From the NCBI GenBank assembly GCA_027886905.1, contig JAPCJO010000004.1:2923-66922 (forward strand): 64,000 nucleotides of DNA. Reading direction: 5' to 3'. Shown here in pieces: positions 43,170 through 51,452 of the stretch. This DNA is from Nitrososphaerota archaeon (GTDB lineage: Archaea; Thermoproteota; Nitrososphaeria; Nitrososphaerales; Gagatemarchaeaceae). Numbering within the stretch: position 1 is the stretch's first letter; each line of letters begins with the position of its first letter. Under the pieces are notes generated by a model. It was not told the origin of the DNA. It saw only the letters and a program-made list of their open reading frames with translations, and made no database searches. The position numbers and the translations under genes were made by a program.

Positions 43170-43188
43170 CCAAGTAAATAAATCTTGG
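43170..43188 (-). promoter_or_regulatory. TATA box of the TRAM gene framed by an inverted repeat
   Basis: CCAAG-ATTTATTTA-CTTGG on the minus strand: the TATA element (43175-43183) is flanked exactly by 5-bp inverted arms, suggesting a dimeric repressor or symmetric BRE-like site. Confidence 0.6.
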
Positions 43189-43301
43189 CGCGTCGATTCT
43201 TCTCCGTCTCAAGACCGAGGCATCGTGGTCGTGCGAGTCCAGACGACGCCGGCCCAGATCGACGTGAGTCCTGGAGACCAGGCGTTCACGAAGGCCCTAA
43301 C

Positions 43302-45137
43302 TCAGATTCCCCAGACCGTGACGGCGCCGGCGGTCCCGGTGAATGGACCCCAGTTGATTTTGTAGCCGGCAGGCACGTATAGCGCCGTCAACGTCGAAAG
43401 TCCAGGTTGGACGGTGTTGCCAGCCCCGTCCTTGATGGTTATCGAATTGTCGTTGTTCGAGGAGTTCGCGGCGGAGATGAATATGTCAGAGTATATCACG
43501 ACGTAGTCCTTGCTGGCCACAGGGACGGCGGCCGCGCCGCCAAACCCGAGCACACCGGATGAGGCGGTCCCGAACGGGTTCGCGACTTGGTTGAGCGGAT
43601 TGAAGCCGGGACAGTCACGGATGACTATGTCGGAGTTCGTCCCACTCACCGTCAGGAACGGGGCCCCAAGACTCACCAGCTGGGCTGCGTCTACTCCCCT
43701 GACTCTCCAATGCGAGCCGCCCGTAATATTGAGGATAGCGAAGTAGTTGAGGGGCGACTGCCCGTAGATCGGGCTGTTGAGCCCCGTCATGAAGCCTCTC
43801 ATCGCGTCTATGTCGACATAGCTTGGCGCGAGCGTGACCCCTCCCCTGAGGCTGATGGCTCGACCCTCGTGGCCGCTCCCACCCAGATCCATGCAGATCA
43901 GGTTCTTGATTTGGAGGTTTTGAACGCCGTAGTCTTTGCCGCCCGCGTTGCCGATGCTGAAGTACCTGTCGTACCAGCTCACATGATTCACTATCGAGAC
44001 GCCGGTTGCACTCTGCAAGTAGATCCCGTAGTCGTTCTCTATCGTGCCGCACGAGTCGAAGCAGATACCCGTCCCGACACCCTGGACAAGGAAGCCCACG
44101 CCGATATTCGAGCCGACGCTGTTGCCCAGAAAGCCCTCGGACACGCAGTCAGTGAAGCGTGTCCCAATCTCCCCGCACGTCAGGAAGCCCGCGGGATTAT
44201 AGTTCTGTGTCGTAATCTTGGATGAGCAGGTGGCCGTGCACCCTATCCACCTGTTGCCCCTGTTTGGGTTTGAGTTGTGGTACGCAGTAGCTCCGACGGG
44301 GTACCCAGAGTCAGTGTAGAACCCGACAACCCCTGTCACCGTGGCCCTACAGTCGTACATGACGTTGTCATTTGCGCCCGCGCTCGCGCTCCCGGACGCG
44401 TTCCCTGCGTGGACGTGTAGACCGTAGGTCGCCATCCCGTAAAGGTTCAACCGTGAAAAAAGCCCACCCTGCGTCGCCACCGCCTTGACGCAAGTCCCAG
44501 ACGTCTCGTTGCTGTTGAACGACGCCAGGGTGGAGTTGAGATTGACTGAAAAGTCTGCAAGAACCAAGTCGGTCATCGGCACAGACACGGTCGCGTTGGT
44601 GTCCGTGGGGCTGGTGGCGCCGGGTGACGCAAATATTCCGTGATAGCTGCTCACGTTGCCTGTGAAGTTAAGGACGGTTGCGTCTCTGCCGGCTCCGAGC
44701 AGGTGGATGCCGTTGACGGCGATATAGATTCCCGTCGAGAAGTTGTACGTCCCCGCTTGAACGAATATCAGGCCGCCCTCCGGAAGGCAATTTATCGCCT
44801 CCTGTATCCCTGCTGTTGTGGTGCTGGCTCCAGAAGTCCCCGCGCCCAGAGAGGCGCCGTAGTCCGTTATCGCGGACGTGTCAACTATCAGACCGCCGAG
44901 TTCAGACCCTATTCCGGTGTCCTTGACGTAGTAGGAGCCGTTCGAGTCCGCGAAGACGATGCACGACGGTGTCATGATCTGATCCCACTGGTTCGTGACA
45001 GATGTGGCGGTTGGAGGCGGCGAACCGAGCACGCTCGGGCCGAGCCCTCCAGTCAACGCGGCTCCGGCGACGCCAGCCCCTCCGAGCAGCGCGGCTTTCT
45101 TCAGGAACTCGCGGCGCCTGTTGTCTGCCTCGCTCAT
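43302..45137 (-). CDS. Tat-exported parallel beta-helix protein
   Basis: 611 residues. The twin-arginine signal RRREFLKKAALLGGAGVAGA is followed by A/G-rich h-region and a cleavage region near SVLGSPPP. From about residue 85 the chain reads as a pectate-lyase-like beta-helix: ITDYGAS, the usual entry strand, then AGIQEAINCLPEGGLIFVQA and GTYNFSTGIYIAVNGIHLLG. Many short Gly/Asn turns follow. Such proteins bind or cleave polysaccharides outside the cell. No catalytic set is evident by eye. The C-terminus ends in a beta-rich module. It is monocistronic, with a 276-nt upstream gap lacking other features. Confidence 0.85.
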   Translation of the reverse strand: MSEADNRRREFLKKAALLGGAGVAGAALTGGLGPSVLGSPPPTATSVTNQWDQIMTPSCIVFADSNGSYYVKDTGIGSELGGLIVDTSAITDYGASLGAGTSGASTTTAGIQEAINCLPEGGLIFVQAGTYNFSTGIYIAVNGIHLLGAGRDATVLNFTGNVSSYHGIFASPGATSPTDTNATVSVPMTDLVLADFSVNLNSTLASFNSNETSGTCVKAVATQGGLFSRLNLYGMATYGLHVHAGNASGSASAGANDNVMYDCRATVTGVVGFYTDSGYPVGATAYHNSNPNRGNRWIGCTATCSSKITTQNYNPAGFLTCGEIGTRFTDCVSEGFLGNSVGSNIGVGFLVQGVGTGICFDSCGTIENDYGIYLQSATGVSIVNHVSWYDRYFSIGNAGGKDYGVQNLQIKNLICMDLGGSGHEGRAISLRGGVTLAPSYVDIDAMRGFMTGLNSPIYGQSPLNYFAILNITGGSHWRVRGVDAAQLVSLGAPFLTVSGTNSDIVIRDCPGFNPLNQVANPFGTASSGVLGFGGAAAVPVASKDYVVIYSDIFISAANSSNNDNSITIKDGAGNTVQPGLSTLTALYVPAGYKINWGPFTGTAGAVTVWGI

Positions 45138-45379
45138 GCCTCAGCCGCCTTCCTCTCGGTCCTGTCCTTTGTCGCGCCTTTTCCAATCATGGCTGCGCCC
45201 GTAGTTGAGACGTGCTGCCTCATCAAGGTTATCGAACCAGCTTCTGGTTTTGACGATCGACGCGCAGCGAAGGGGTCTACGGTTTCTTGTGCAATCTTCG
45301 TTAGATAGACGCACGACATCCTCAGCACGGGTCTATCCGAACTCGAGGACTCCTTTTGGCTGCCATGGCAATGAATACC

Positions 45380-45388
45380 GATAAATAG
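45380..45388 (+). promoter_or_regulatory. TATA box of xdhC-coxM-coxS
   Basis: GATAAATAG, centre 45384, predicts a start near 45410, next to the TTG at 45414. Confidence 0.6.
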
Positions 45389-45413
45389 GGAAAAGGTCCA
45401 AAACCGGACGACC

Positions 45414-46292
45414 TTGAAACAGCACGACTTCACGCACTTCGTGGACCAGCTCGCGGAGAGGGGCGAGCCGTTCGCGGTGGCGACCGTCGTGCGCATACGC
45501 GGCTCATCGCTGGGGAAGCCGGGCTTCAAGGCCGTCGTCTCGAGGGAGGGCAGGATAATCTTCGGGACAATCGGAGGGGTGTGCCCAGAATCCGCGGTCG
45601 CCGCCATGTCCCAGGAGGCGATCAGGACGGGCAGGGCAAGGGTCGTCACGGTCCACCTCGAAGATGCGAGGTCGGCGGTCGACGGGACGCTCAGGAACGC
45701 CAGCCCAGACGAGGTTTATGTGGAGACGAACTGCGGGGGGACGATGGAGATCTACGTGGAGCCATACCTGCCCGCTGACCGTCTCATCCTGGTCGGGCAG
45801 GGAGGGAAGGACGACGTCGAGGACGGTCTCGTGAAGATGGGCAAGACCCTCGGCTTCGAGACCGTGGTCATAGACCACCTGCCGGTGTTGACCGAGGACC
45901 CGGACATGCTGATAACCGACCTTGACTACGACATCAGCGGCTTCAGGTTCTCCGAGTCTGACACCGTCATCGTCCTGACAAAGGGAGAACGGGACGTCCC
46001 GACCCTGGAAGCTCTCTCCAGGAAGAAGGTGAGGTTCGTCGGCTTGCTTGCTAGCCTCCAGAGGGTCACCGAGGACGTCGAGCAGCTCCGGAGCCGAGGA
46101 GTGCCCCCCTCGTTCCTCGAGTCTCTCCACTCTCCGGTCGGGGTAGACATAGGCGCAATCACTCCGGAGGAGGTGGTGGTGAGCATCATGGCCGACGTAA
46201 TCGCAACGAAGAGGGGCCGTCACGCCGCGCACGCCGTCTTCCTAGGCAAGGTGCTGGGGGGCCAGCGCGGCGGCACGACGCGGACCGAGTGA
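45414..46292 (+). CDS. XdhC/CoxF-family molybdoenzyme maturation protein
   Basis: 292 residues from TTG. The N-terminal XdhC/CoxI domain reads AVATVVRIRGSSLGKPGFKA and IFGTIGGVCPESAVAAM. A Rossmann-like C-terminal domain follows (RLILVGQGGKDDVEDGLVKM, FVGLLASLQRVTEDVEQL). XdhC proteins bind molybdenum cofactor and help its sulfuration before insertion into xanthine/CO dehydrogenases. It is first in a unit with coxM-like and coxS-like genes. The usual large subunit is not here. Confidence 0.88.
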   Translation: MKQHDFTHFVDQLAERGEPFAVATVVRIRGSSLGKPGFKAVVSREGRIIFGTIGGVCPESAVAAMSQEAIRTGRARVVTVHLEDARSAVDGTLRNASPDEVYVETNCGGTMEIYVEPYLPADRLILVGQGGKDDVEDGLVKMGKTLGFETVVIDHLPVLTEDPDMLITDLDYDISGFRFSESDTVIVLTKGERDVPTLEALSRKKVRFVGLLASLQRVTEDVEQLRSRGVPPSFLESLHSPVGVDIGAITPEEVVVSIMADVIATKRGRHAAHAVFLGKVLGGQRGGTTRTE

Positions 46293-46345
46293 CTCGCGGC
46301 GAAGAGTTTATTCGGGGACGCGCGTTTTGCCGAGGCGTTCGGCCC

Positions 46346-47257
46346 ATGCTTCCTCGAAGCTTCCAGTACTTCGCGCCGACGACCCTCGAGGAAGCTGTGT
46401 CCCTCCTCAAGGAGCACCGGGGGGACGTCAAGGTGCTCGCCGGTGGTATGAGCCTCATCCCGCTCATGAAGCTGCGACTCGCCTCTCCGGGATGCGTCGT
46501 CGACATCAACAGGGTCGAGGGGCTGGATCACGTCGAAGAGAGCGACGACGGCAAGGCGCTGCTCATCGGCTCGCTCACGACGCACCACGCGCTCGAGTCG
46601 TCCCCCCTCGTCAAGAGGAGGGTGCCGCTTCTCTCGGAGGCCGCGGGATTGATAGGCGACTCGCAGGTCCGGAATCTCGGCACCATAGGCGGGGCTCTGG
46701 CCCACTCGGACCCGAGCGGCGACTGGGGCGCGACGATCCTCGCGCTAAGGGGCGAGCTCACAGTCCTCGGGTCGGGGGGCGAGAGGAGCATCCCTATCGA
46801 CGATTTCCTGCTCGACACGTTCACGACTGCGCTCGACGAGGGCGAGCTCATCACCCGGGTCTCCGTCCCGATCCCACCTGACAGGGGGAGCGGCGGGGCG
46901 TACCTGAAGCTAGAAAGGAAGGCCGGGGACTTTGCGACCGCAGGCGTGGCCGTCCAGCTCGCACTGGCCGAGACGGACGAGGGGGACCGCTGCGAGTACG
47001 CGGGGATAGGCCTCACCGCCCTGGGACCGAAGAACCTCCGCGCGAGCAAGGCGGAAGCGCTCCTGGTCGGCAAGAGGATGACGAAGGATGCGATATCAGA
47101 GGCCGCCTCCGCCGCAGCGGAGGAGTGCGCACCGACAGACGACCCGCTCCGGGGTTCGGCGAAGTACAAGCGCGAGATGGCCGGGCTCTTCACGCGGAGG
47201 GCCCTAGAGCTCGCAGTCACCCGGGCCCGCAAGCAAGGGGGGCGCGTTCAAAGATGA
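46346..47257 (+). CDS. FAD-binding medium subunit of a CO dehydrogenase-type hydroxylase
   Basis: I chose ATG 46346 over the track's GTG 46289 because it matches the family start ([21 protein letters not shown]). The GTG would, however, give a GTGA overlap with xdhC. FAD motifs are [20 protein letters not shown] and [20 protein letters not shown], giving CoxM/XdhB family membership with 303 residues. It transfers electrons from the Fe-S subunit to an acceptor via FAD. The stop overlaps the coxS ATG (ATGA). Confidence 0.9.
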   Translation: MLPRSFQYFAPTTLEEAVSLLKEHRGDVKVLAGGMSLIPLMKLRLASPGCVVDINRVEGLDHVEESDDGKALLIGSLTTHHALESSPLVKRRVPLLSEAAGLIGDSQVRNLGTIGGALAHSDPSGDWGATILALRGELTVLGSGGERSIPIDDFLLDTFTTALDEGELITRVSVPIPPDRGSGGAYLKLERKAGDFATAGVAVQLALAETDEGDRCEYAGIGLTALGPKNLRASKAEALLVGKRMTKDAISEAASAAAEECAPTDDPLRGSAKYKREMAGLFTRRALELAVTRARKQGGRVQR

Positions 47258-47742
47258 CCGGCATCAGGGTCAGGGTCAACGGCAAGGAGAGCGAGAAGGA
47301 GGTCGAGCCGCGGCTGCTCCTCGTCCACTTCATCCGCGAAGTCTTGGGCTTGACGGGAACCCACGTGGGATGCGACACCACGAACTGCGGAGCCTGCACG
47401 ATTCTCCTTGAAGGCAAGTCCGTGAAGTCTTGCACGATGTTCGCGGTGCAGGCCGACGGGCGGGAGATCACCACCATCGAGGGGATGCAAAGGCCCGGCG
47501 GGGAGCTACACCCGATACAGAGGGCCTTCTGGGAGAACCACGGCCTCCAATGCGGCTACTGCACGCCCGGAATGGTGATGCAGGCCGCCTGGCTCCTCAG
47601 CGAGAACCCGGACCCTACCGAGCAGGAGATCAGGCTAGGGATATCGGGCAACCTGTGTAGGTGCACCGGCTACCAGAACATAGTAAAATCCATCCAAGAA
47701 GCGGCCAAGACTATGCGCACGGATGGGAAAGCCCGGCGTTGA
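47254..47742 (+). CDS. [2Fe-2S] small subunit of a CO dehydrogenase-type hydroxylase
   Basis: 162 residues, ATG overlapping the coxM stop by 4 nt; the track's N-terminus (47125) is spurious. Plant-type cluster ligands are in [20 protein letters not shown] plus a following KSC. The second cluster is in [10 protein letters not shown] and [13 protein letters not shown]. This is the CoxS/XdhA-N family. It is the last gene of the unit; the catalytic molybdopterin subunit must be elsewhere or absent. Confidence 0.93.
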   Translation: MTGIRVRVNGKESEKEVEPRLLLVHFIREVLGLTGTHVGCDTTNCGACTILLEGKSVKSCTMFAVQADGREITTIEGMQRPGGELHPIQRAFWENHGLQCGYCTPGMVMQAAWLLSENPDPTEQEIRLGISGNLCRCTGYQNIVKSIQEAAKTMRTDGKARR

Positions 47743-47750
47743 GGCGATGC

Positions 47751-47942
47751 CTACTTTGTCAAGAGAGGAGGACGGGGAGTCTGTAGCCTGTGGGCCTTGC
47801 CGTGCCGATACATGTGGATGTAGCAGTATTTTGCACCGCAAACGTGGCAAGTGAAGAAGTACTCCTTCCCCAGAGCCTTTCCACAAAAACTGCAGCTTGC
47901 AGTCTTGGTCTGCCTGGACTCGGGGCGCATTTCGTTCGCCAA
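47751..47942 (-). CDS. Small AN1-like zinc-finger protein
   Basis: 63 residues. CSFCGK, then FTCHVCGAKYCYIHMYRHGKAH, gives C-x2-C-x10-C-x2-C-x4-C-x2-H and further His, close to the AN1 zinc-finger spacing. Archaeal AN1-like proteins are short and of unknown role, possibly nucleic-acid or ubiquitin-like protein binding. A TATA (about 47976-47985, minus) precedes the ATG by ~38 nt. It is convergent with coxS, 8 nt apart. Confidence 0.8.
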   Translation of the reverse strand: MANEMRPESRQTKTASCSFCGKALGKEYFFTCHVCGAKYCYIHMYRHGKAHRLQTPRPPLLTK

Positions 47943-48086
47943 GCCTAATTCAGCAGATTTCAGTAAGGGCCACTAATTCTTAAGCATAGATATCGGAATA
48001 TTAAAATACCGAGGATATTATTGCAATAATTGCATATCTGCGTATTTTGGAGGATTTTTGGTTTGCAGGTTTGCACATATGAAAAT
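47943..48086. other. AT-rich intergenic spacer
   Basis: About 140 nt of clearly AT-rich sequence between two minus-strand genes. It contains the AN1 gene promoter, short inverted elements (TTGCAATAATTGCA) and T/A runs that could end the upstream HDAC operon. No gene is seen. Confidence 0.6.
47976..47985 (-). promoter_or_regulatory. TATA-like element of the AN1-like gene
   Basis: The minus strand reads GCTTAAGAAT, predicting a start about 12 nt before the ATG at 47942. Confidence 0.45.
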
Positions 48087-49043
48087 TCAGTTGTCTTGGC
48101 TGCCGACCAACTCTTTGACGACGGAGGTCCACGCCCTCGCGCAGTTGTCCGGCGAGTATCCTCCTCCGCCGAGGGCCACCAGCCGCCCATTGCAGGCCTT
48201 GTCCGCCACGTTGTGGAGCGCTCGCGCGACGCTCGAATGGAATTTCTCCGAGAATTTCAGCCCCCCTATCGGATCGCCGGCTAGGCTGTCGGCTCCGCAC
48301 TGCAAGATCACGAACTCGGGCCGGGCACGAGCCGCAAATTCTTCAAGCCTGGGCAGGATTTCCTTGATCGTCTCGTCTCCCTCCCCCGGCAGGAGTGGGA
48401 TGTTCACCTTGGTGCCCTCCGCCGGCCCGCCGCCAGTCTCTCCCTCGCTGCCCGTCCCTGGATAGAGAAAACGGCCGCTTTCATGCACGTCGAAAATGAA
48501 AACTCCGCTGTCGAATTCGTACGGGTAGAAGACCCCGTCGCCGTGGTGGACGTCGATGTCCACATAGAGCACCCTCTTGATCCCCCTGCTCCTCAGCAAC
48601 TCTATGGCCACGCCTATGTCGTTGAAGACGCAAAATCCCGCAGACGCGTCTCTGCGCGCGTGATGGAGCCCTCCCACCGGGTTGAACCCGTGGTCGACCT
48701 CTCCGCCCAATGTCTTCTCGACGCACGCGAGGGTGGACCCCACGGCAAATTCGGCGGCCTCGAAGACGCCCTTGAAGGCCGGAGTGTCTCCCTCATCGAG
48801 ATATCCGCGCCCCAGACTCGAGGCCTCCCTGACCGAGTCGACGTGGCTCTTCTTGTGGAAGAGCTCAAGCGCTTCCTCGTCTGCGAGCTCCGGTTCGACC
48901 ATCACTTCGCCGAGGTCCTGCCTGACCAGCTCCTCCCAGAAGCGGACCGCCCGGGCGGAATTGAACGGGTGCGGCGGCGGGAAGGAGTACTTGAGGAGCC
49001 CGTCGCCCTTGACCACGCAAACGCGGCACACTCCTTGGACCAC
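48087..49043 (-). CDS. HDAC/AcuC-family zinc deacetylase
   Basis: 318 residues from GTG. Zinc and catalytic segments visible: GGLHHARRDASAGFCVFNDI (His-His pair), YVDIDVHHGDGVFYPYEF (metal Asp/His), GADSLAGDPIGGLKFSE (metal Asp), and GGGGYSPDNCARAW (catalytic Tyr). Family members deacetylate lysines (AcuC on Acs), polyamines or acetoin-related substrates; acs is in this window but not adjacent. It follows the nucleotidyltransferase-like gene by 1 nt, last in a three-gene operon. Confidence 0.9.
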   Translation of the reverse strand: MVQGVCRVCVVKGDGLLKYSFPPPHPFNSARAVRFWEELVRQDLGEVMVEPELADEEALELFHKKSHVDSVREASSLGRGYLDEGDTPAFKGVFEAAEFAVGSTLACVEKTLGGEVDHGFNPVGGLHHARRDASAGFCVFNDIGVAIELLRSRGIKRVLYVDIDVHHGDGVFYPYEFDSGVFIFDVHESGRFLYPGTGSEGETGGGPAEGTKVNIPLLPGEGDETIKEILPRLEEFAARARPEFVILQCGADSLAGDPIGGLKFSEKFHSSVARALHNVADKACNGRLVALGGGGYSPDNCARAWTSVVKELVGSQDN

Positions 49044-49044
49044 C

Positions 49045-50106
49045 CTAGATTCTTGAGGCCAGCGCAGAGACCGCGGTCCGGAGCGAGTCGGCGCCGGCCT
49101 TCACGAGCTCAGCCTGCCTGACGATGCCTATCGACTTCAACAGCTCCTCCGATATGAGCCGGTCAGGCCCCGACGTGAGCTCGCCGGTCACGTCCGAGTA
49201 GTCGAGCTCCTTCTTCAGCGCGTAGCTGTGCATCGCGTGGAGGTCGAGGACCGTCTTGACCGTCTCGTAGCCAAGGAAGGAGTAACACTCCACCGTCTCC
49301 CTCGAGTCCAGGAGCTCGAGGGCCTTCCCGCGGACTATGGCGACCGCGTCCTCGGACCGGTACCTTCCGAACTTCAGCGACATTGGGCTGTCCATCGCCG
49401 TGGTGCGCAGCACGTCGTAAAGGACCGCGAGAGCCTCGAGCCGATTCTCGCAGGACGACCTTGAGGCTAGCTTCAAGCCGGACGCTTCGGTCCACTCCTT
49501 GAAGATGGCCGACTTCCTTCTCGAGAGGCCCTTCATCTGGGCGAACAGATGGCTTGGGGACGGCACCTGGAGGCTGGAGAATATCTCTGAGACGCAGAGG
49601 TCAGTCGCCGCGGAGGTGAGCCAAAAGTCCGCCTCCGCAAGGTTCTGCCAAACCTTCTCGTCGACACGCCCCAAAGCCTTGAGCGCGGCCGCGAGGTGCG
49701 ACTCCGCCGCCTTCCCGCAGCTTTCCTTGAACTTCCTCCTGCAGCTTGCGATGGTGCTCGCAAGGAGGAGCGCACCGTCCCTGAGGACGGTCGCCCTCGC
49801 GAGCGACACGCTCAGCTCCGGGTCGGGGTCCCGGAGCTCTCTCTCCGACCTGAACATGATCTCGGCGTAGAACTCCCCCACGCGCACGTACTTCGGCGGG
49901 GTTGGGTCCTTGCTGACCACGAGCAGGTCGTACTCGCAGCTCTTCCTGCTCATCCGCGCAGTGTGGCATCCGACTATGGCCACCTCGTTCGAGGGGTATG
50001 TCTTCAGGACGCTGAGGATCGTCTGCGTGTTGGGGTCCGTCTCGGTCCGCGAGACGGGCGCGGTCGTCTTCGTCCTCCCCGCGCTCGCTCTCCTGCTCAT
50101 CTCCAT
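49045..50106 (-). CDS. Nucleotidyltransferase-like protein of unknown function
   Basis: 353 residues from ATG 50106, which overlaps the alcohol dehydrogenase stop; the track start (50133) lies inside that gene. Residues about 30-75 (NEVAIVGCHTARMSRKSCEY, then DLLVVSKDP) look like the pol-beta nucleotidyltransferase opening (hG-S...D-x-D), with GS changed to GC and only part of the acidic set. A long helical C-terminus follows, as in archaeal NTase-HEPN-like or tRNA-processing proteins. I cannot name the family. It is sandwiched in an operon between a dehydrogenase and a deacetylase. Confidence 0.6.
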   Translation of the reverse strand: MEMSRRASAGRTKTTAPVSRTETDPNTQTILSVLKTYPSNEVAIVGCHTARMSRKSCEYDLLVVSKDPTPPKYVRVGEFYAEIMFRSERELRDPDPELSVSLARATVLRDGALLLASTIASCRRKFKESCGKAAESHLAAALKALGRVDEKVWQNLAEADFWLTSAATDLCVSEIFSSLQVPSPSHLFAQMKGLSRRKSAIFKEWTEASGLKLASRSSCENRLEALAVLYDVLRTTAMDSPMSLKFGRYRSEDAVAIVRGKALELLDSRETVECYSFLGYETVKTVLDLHAMHSYALKKELDYSDVTGELTSGPDRLISEELLKSIGIVRQAELVKAGADSLRTAVSALASRI

Positions 50107-51128
50107 CAATCCGTTATCAGGGCTTTCATGCACTGCTGCTGTCCTGCGGCGGCGAAAGCCTGTTCCGAGTCCGAGAGCGGAAAGCGGTGGGTGATCAGGT
50201 CTTTGACCGCGAGCGCCCCGTCCGCCAGGAGCTTCATCGCCGCCTGCGTCTCCCTCTCGCTCGAGGCGTAGCTGGTCACGACGGAGGTGCCGTTCAGGAA
50301 GAGTCGCGCCAGGTCTAGGGTCCCCGTGGCCCCCCTCTTGGGCGCCCCGAAGAGAAGGACCGTGCCTCCCCTGGCGGCGAGCCTCGTCGCGTCTTCGAAC
50401 GCCACCACGCTAGCCGTCGCGACCACGACGAGCTCCGGCCCATCGGGCATCGGCCCGCGGATCACCCTCTCCTTCTCCTCCGGGTTCGCCGGGTTGAAGA
50501 CGATCTCGCAGCCGACCTTCCTAGAGAATGAGTTCCTGTACTCGCTCACGTCCCCCACCGCGACCTTCTCGACGCCCGCGTGCCTCAGGAGCTTGTAGAT
50601 CATCAGCCCCACCGGGCCTGCCCCGTAGATCACCGCGCTTCCAACCCCCGTCCCCCGGGCGTTCTCGACGCCGAGGATGCAGCACGACAACGGCTCGATG
50701 AAGCTCGCCTCCTCGTACCCGAGCCCCTCGGGAAGCTCGATCACCGCGCCCCTGTCGACGTTGAACTTCGGGACGACGAACCTCTCCGCGAGGCCGCAGG
50801 GCACCAGGTTGTGCTTTGCGAACTCGGCGCAGTAAGTCGTCTTGCCGCGCTTGCAGACCTCGCACGAGAGGCACGGCACGTGGTGGTGGGCGAAGACGCG
50901 CATCCCTCTCGAGACCTGTGTGACGCCCTTGCCCACATCCTCGACCTCGCCGACGGCCTCGTGGCCTAGTATCTTCGTGGTGATCCCGACCCCCTGCACC
51001 TTCTCGAGGTCCGTCCCGCAGACGCCGCAGCACCTGAGCTTGACGAGGACCTCTCCCTCGCCGGGTGAGGGCTCGGGGACGTCCTCCATCGTGACCCCGC
51101 CCATCGGCCCTACCAGCGCGGCTTTCAT
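50106..51128 (-). CDS. Zinc-dependent alcohol/polyol dehydrogenase (MDR family)
   Basis: 340 residues. The catalytic zinc site is in LRCCGVCGTDLEKVQG and LGHEAVGEVEDVG, the structural zinc cysteines are in CLSCEVCKRGKTTYC, and the Rossmann motif is VIYGAGPVGLMIYKLL. The pattern is closest to sorbitol or threonine dehydrogenases; substrate unknown. ATG is preceded by a TATA (51160-51168) with a ~10-nt leader. It is the first gene of the operon with the NTase-like and HDAC-like genes. Confidence 0.92.
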   Translation of the reverse strand: MKAALVGPMGGVTMEDVPEPSPGEGEVLVKLRCCGVCGTDLEKVQGVGITTKILGHEAVGEVEDVGKGVTQVSRGMRVFAHHHVPCLSCEVCKRGKTTYCAEFAKHNLVPCGLAERFVVPKFNVDRGAVIELPEGLGYEEASFIEPLSCCILGVENARGTGVGSAVIYGAGPVGLMIYKLLRHAGVEKVAVGDVSEYRNSFSRKVGCEIVFNPANPEEKERVIRGPMPDGPELVVVATASVVAFEDATRLAARGGTVLLFGAPKRGATGTLDLARLFLNGTSVVTSYASSERETQAAMKLLADGALAVKDLITHRFPLSDSEQAFAAAGQQQCMKALITD

Positions 51129-51159
51129 TCTTCGCTGCGAGAGGCTCTTCCGGACGCCC

Positions 51160-51168
51160 GCTATAAGC
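51160..51168 (-). promoter_or_regulatory. TATA box of the dehydrogenase-NTase-HDAC operon
   Basis: Minus-strand GCTTATAGC, centre 51164, predicts a start near 51138, 10 nt before the ATG at 51128. Confidence 0.6.
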
Positions 51169-51210
51169 GCACGCCCCGAGACGGGCTCGCATCCTCCAAA
51201 GAAAGGTCAG

Positions 51211-51408
51211 TCACTTTGGGAGCCCTGTGACGTCCTCGCAGTCGAGGAGCGCTCCGCAGTTCGGGCAGCGATACTTGCAAGAGTTGATCTCGACCATCAT
51301 GGTGCCGCAGTAGCACCGCTCCCCGCCCTGGGACGACAAGTGGAATCTCCCAAGCCGAATTCGGGCGCGCTCCGCTAAAAGGCCTTCCTCAGATTTCCTG
51401 AACGTCAT
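51211..51408 (-). CDS. Small zinc-ribbon protein
   Basis: 65 residues as drawn. RCYCGTMMVEI, then KYRCPNCGALLDCEDV, gives a C-x-C...C-x2-C zinc ribbon. Function unknown. The TATA-like sequence overlapping the ATG (51410-51418) probably serves the opposite gene. The real start may be TTG at 51339, giving a 42-residue zinc ribbon. Confidence 0.65.
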   Translation of the reverse strand: MTFRKSEEGLLAERARIRLGRFHLSSQGGERCYCGTMMVEINSCKYRCPNCGALLDCEDVTGLPK

Positions 51409-51409
51409 G

Positions 51410-51418
51410 ATTTATCTG
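51410..51418 (+). promoter_or_regulatory. TATA box of the secreted protein at 51453
   Basis: ATTTATCTG, centre about 51414, predicts a start near 51440, 13 nt before the ATG. Confidence 0.5.
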
Positions 51419-51452
51419 CCGTGCGCAGCGCGGATGGAGAGGCGCAGGTTCG

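Noticed and set aside
45189-45308. Short ATG frame (about 39 codons) between the beta-helix and xdhC genes
   Set aside because: No promoter at the right distance and no recognisable content.
48087-49043. AcuC role acting directly on the acetyl-CoA synthetase in this window
   Set aside because: acs is 9 kb away in a separate transcript and opposite context, and HDAC-family substrates vary. It is noted as a possibility but not claimed.
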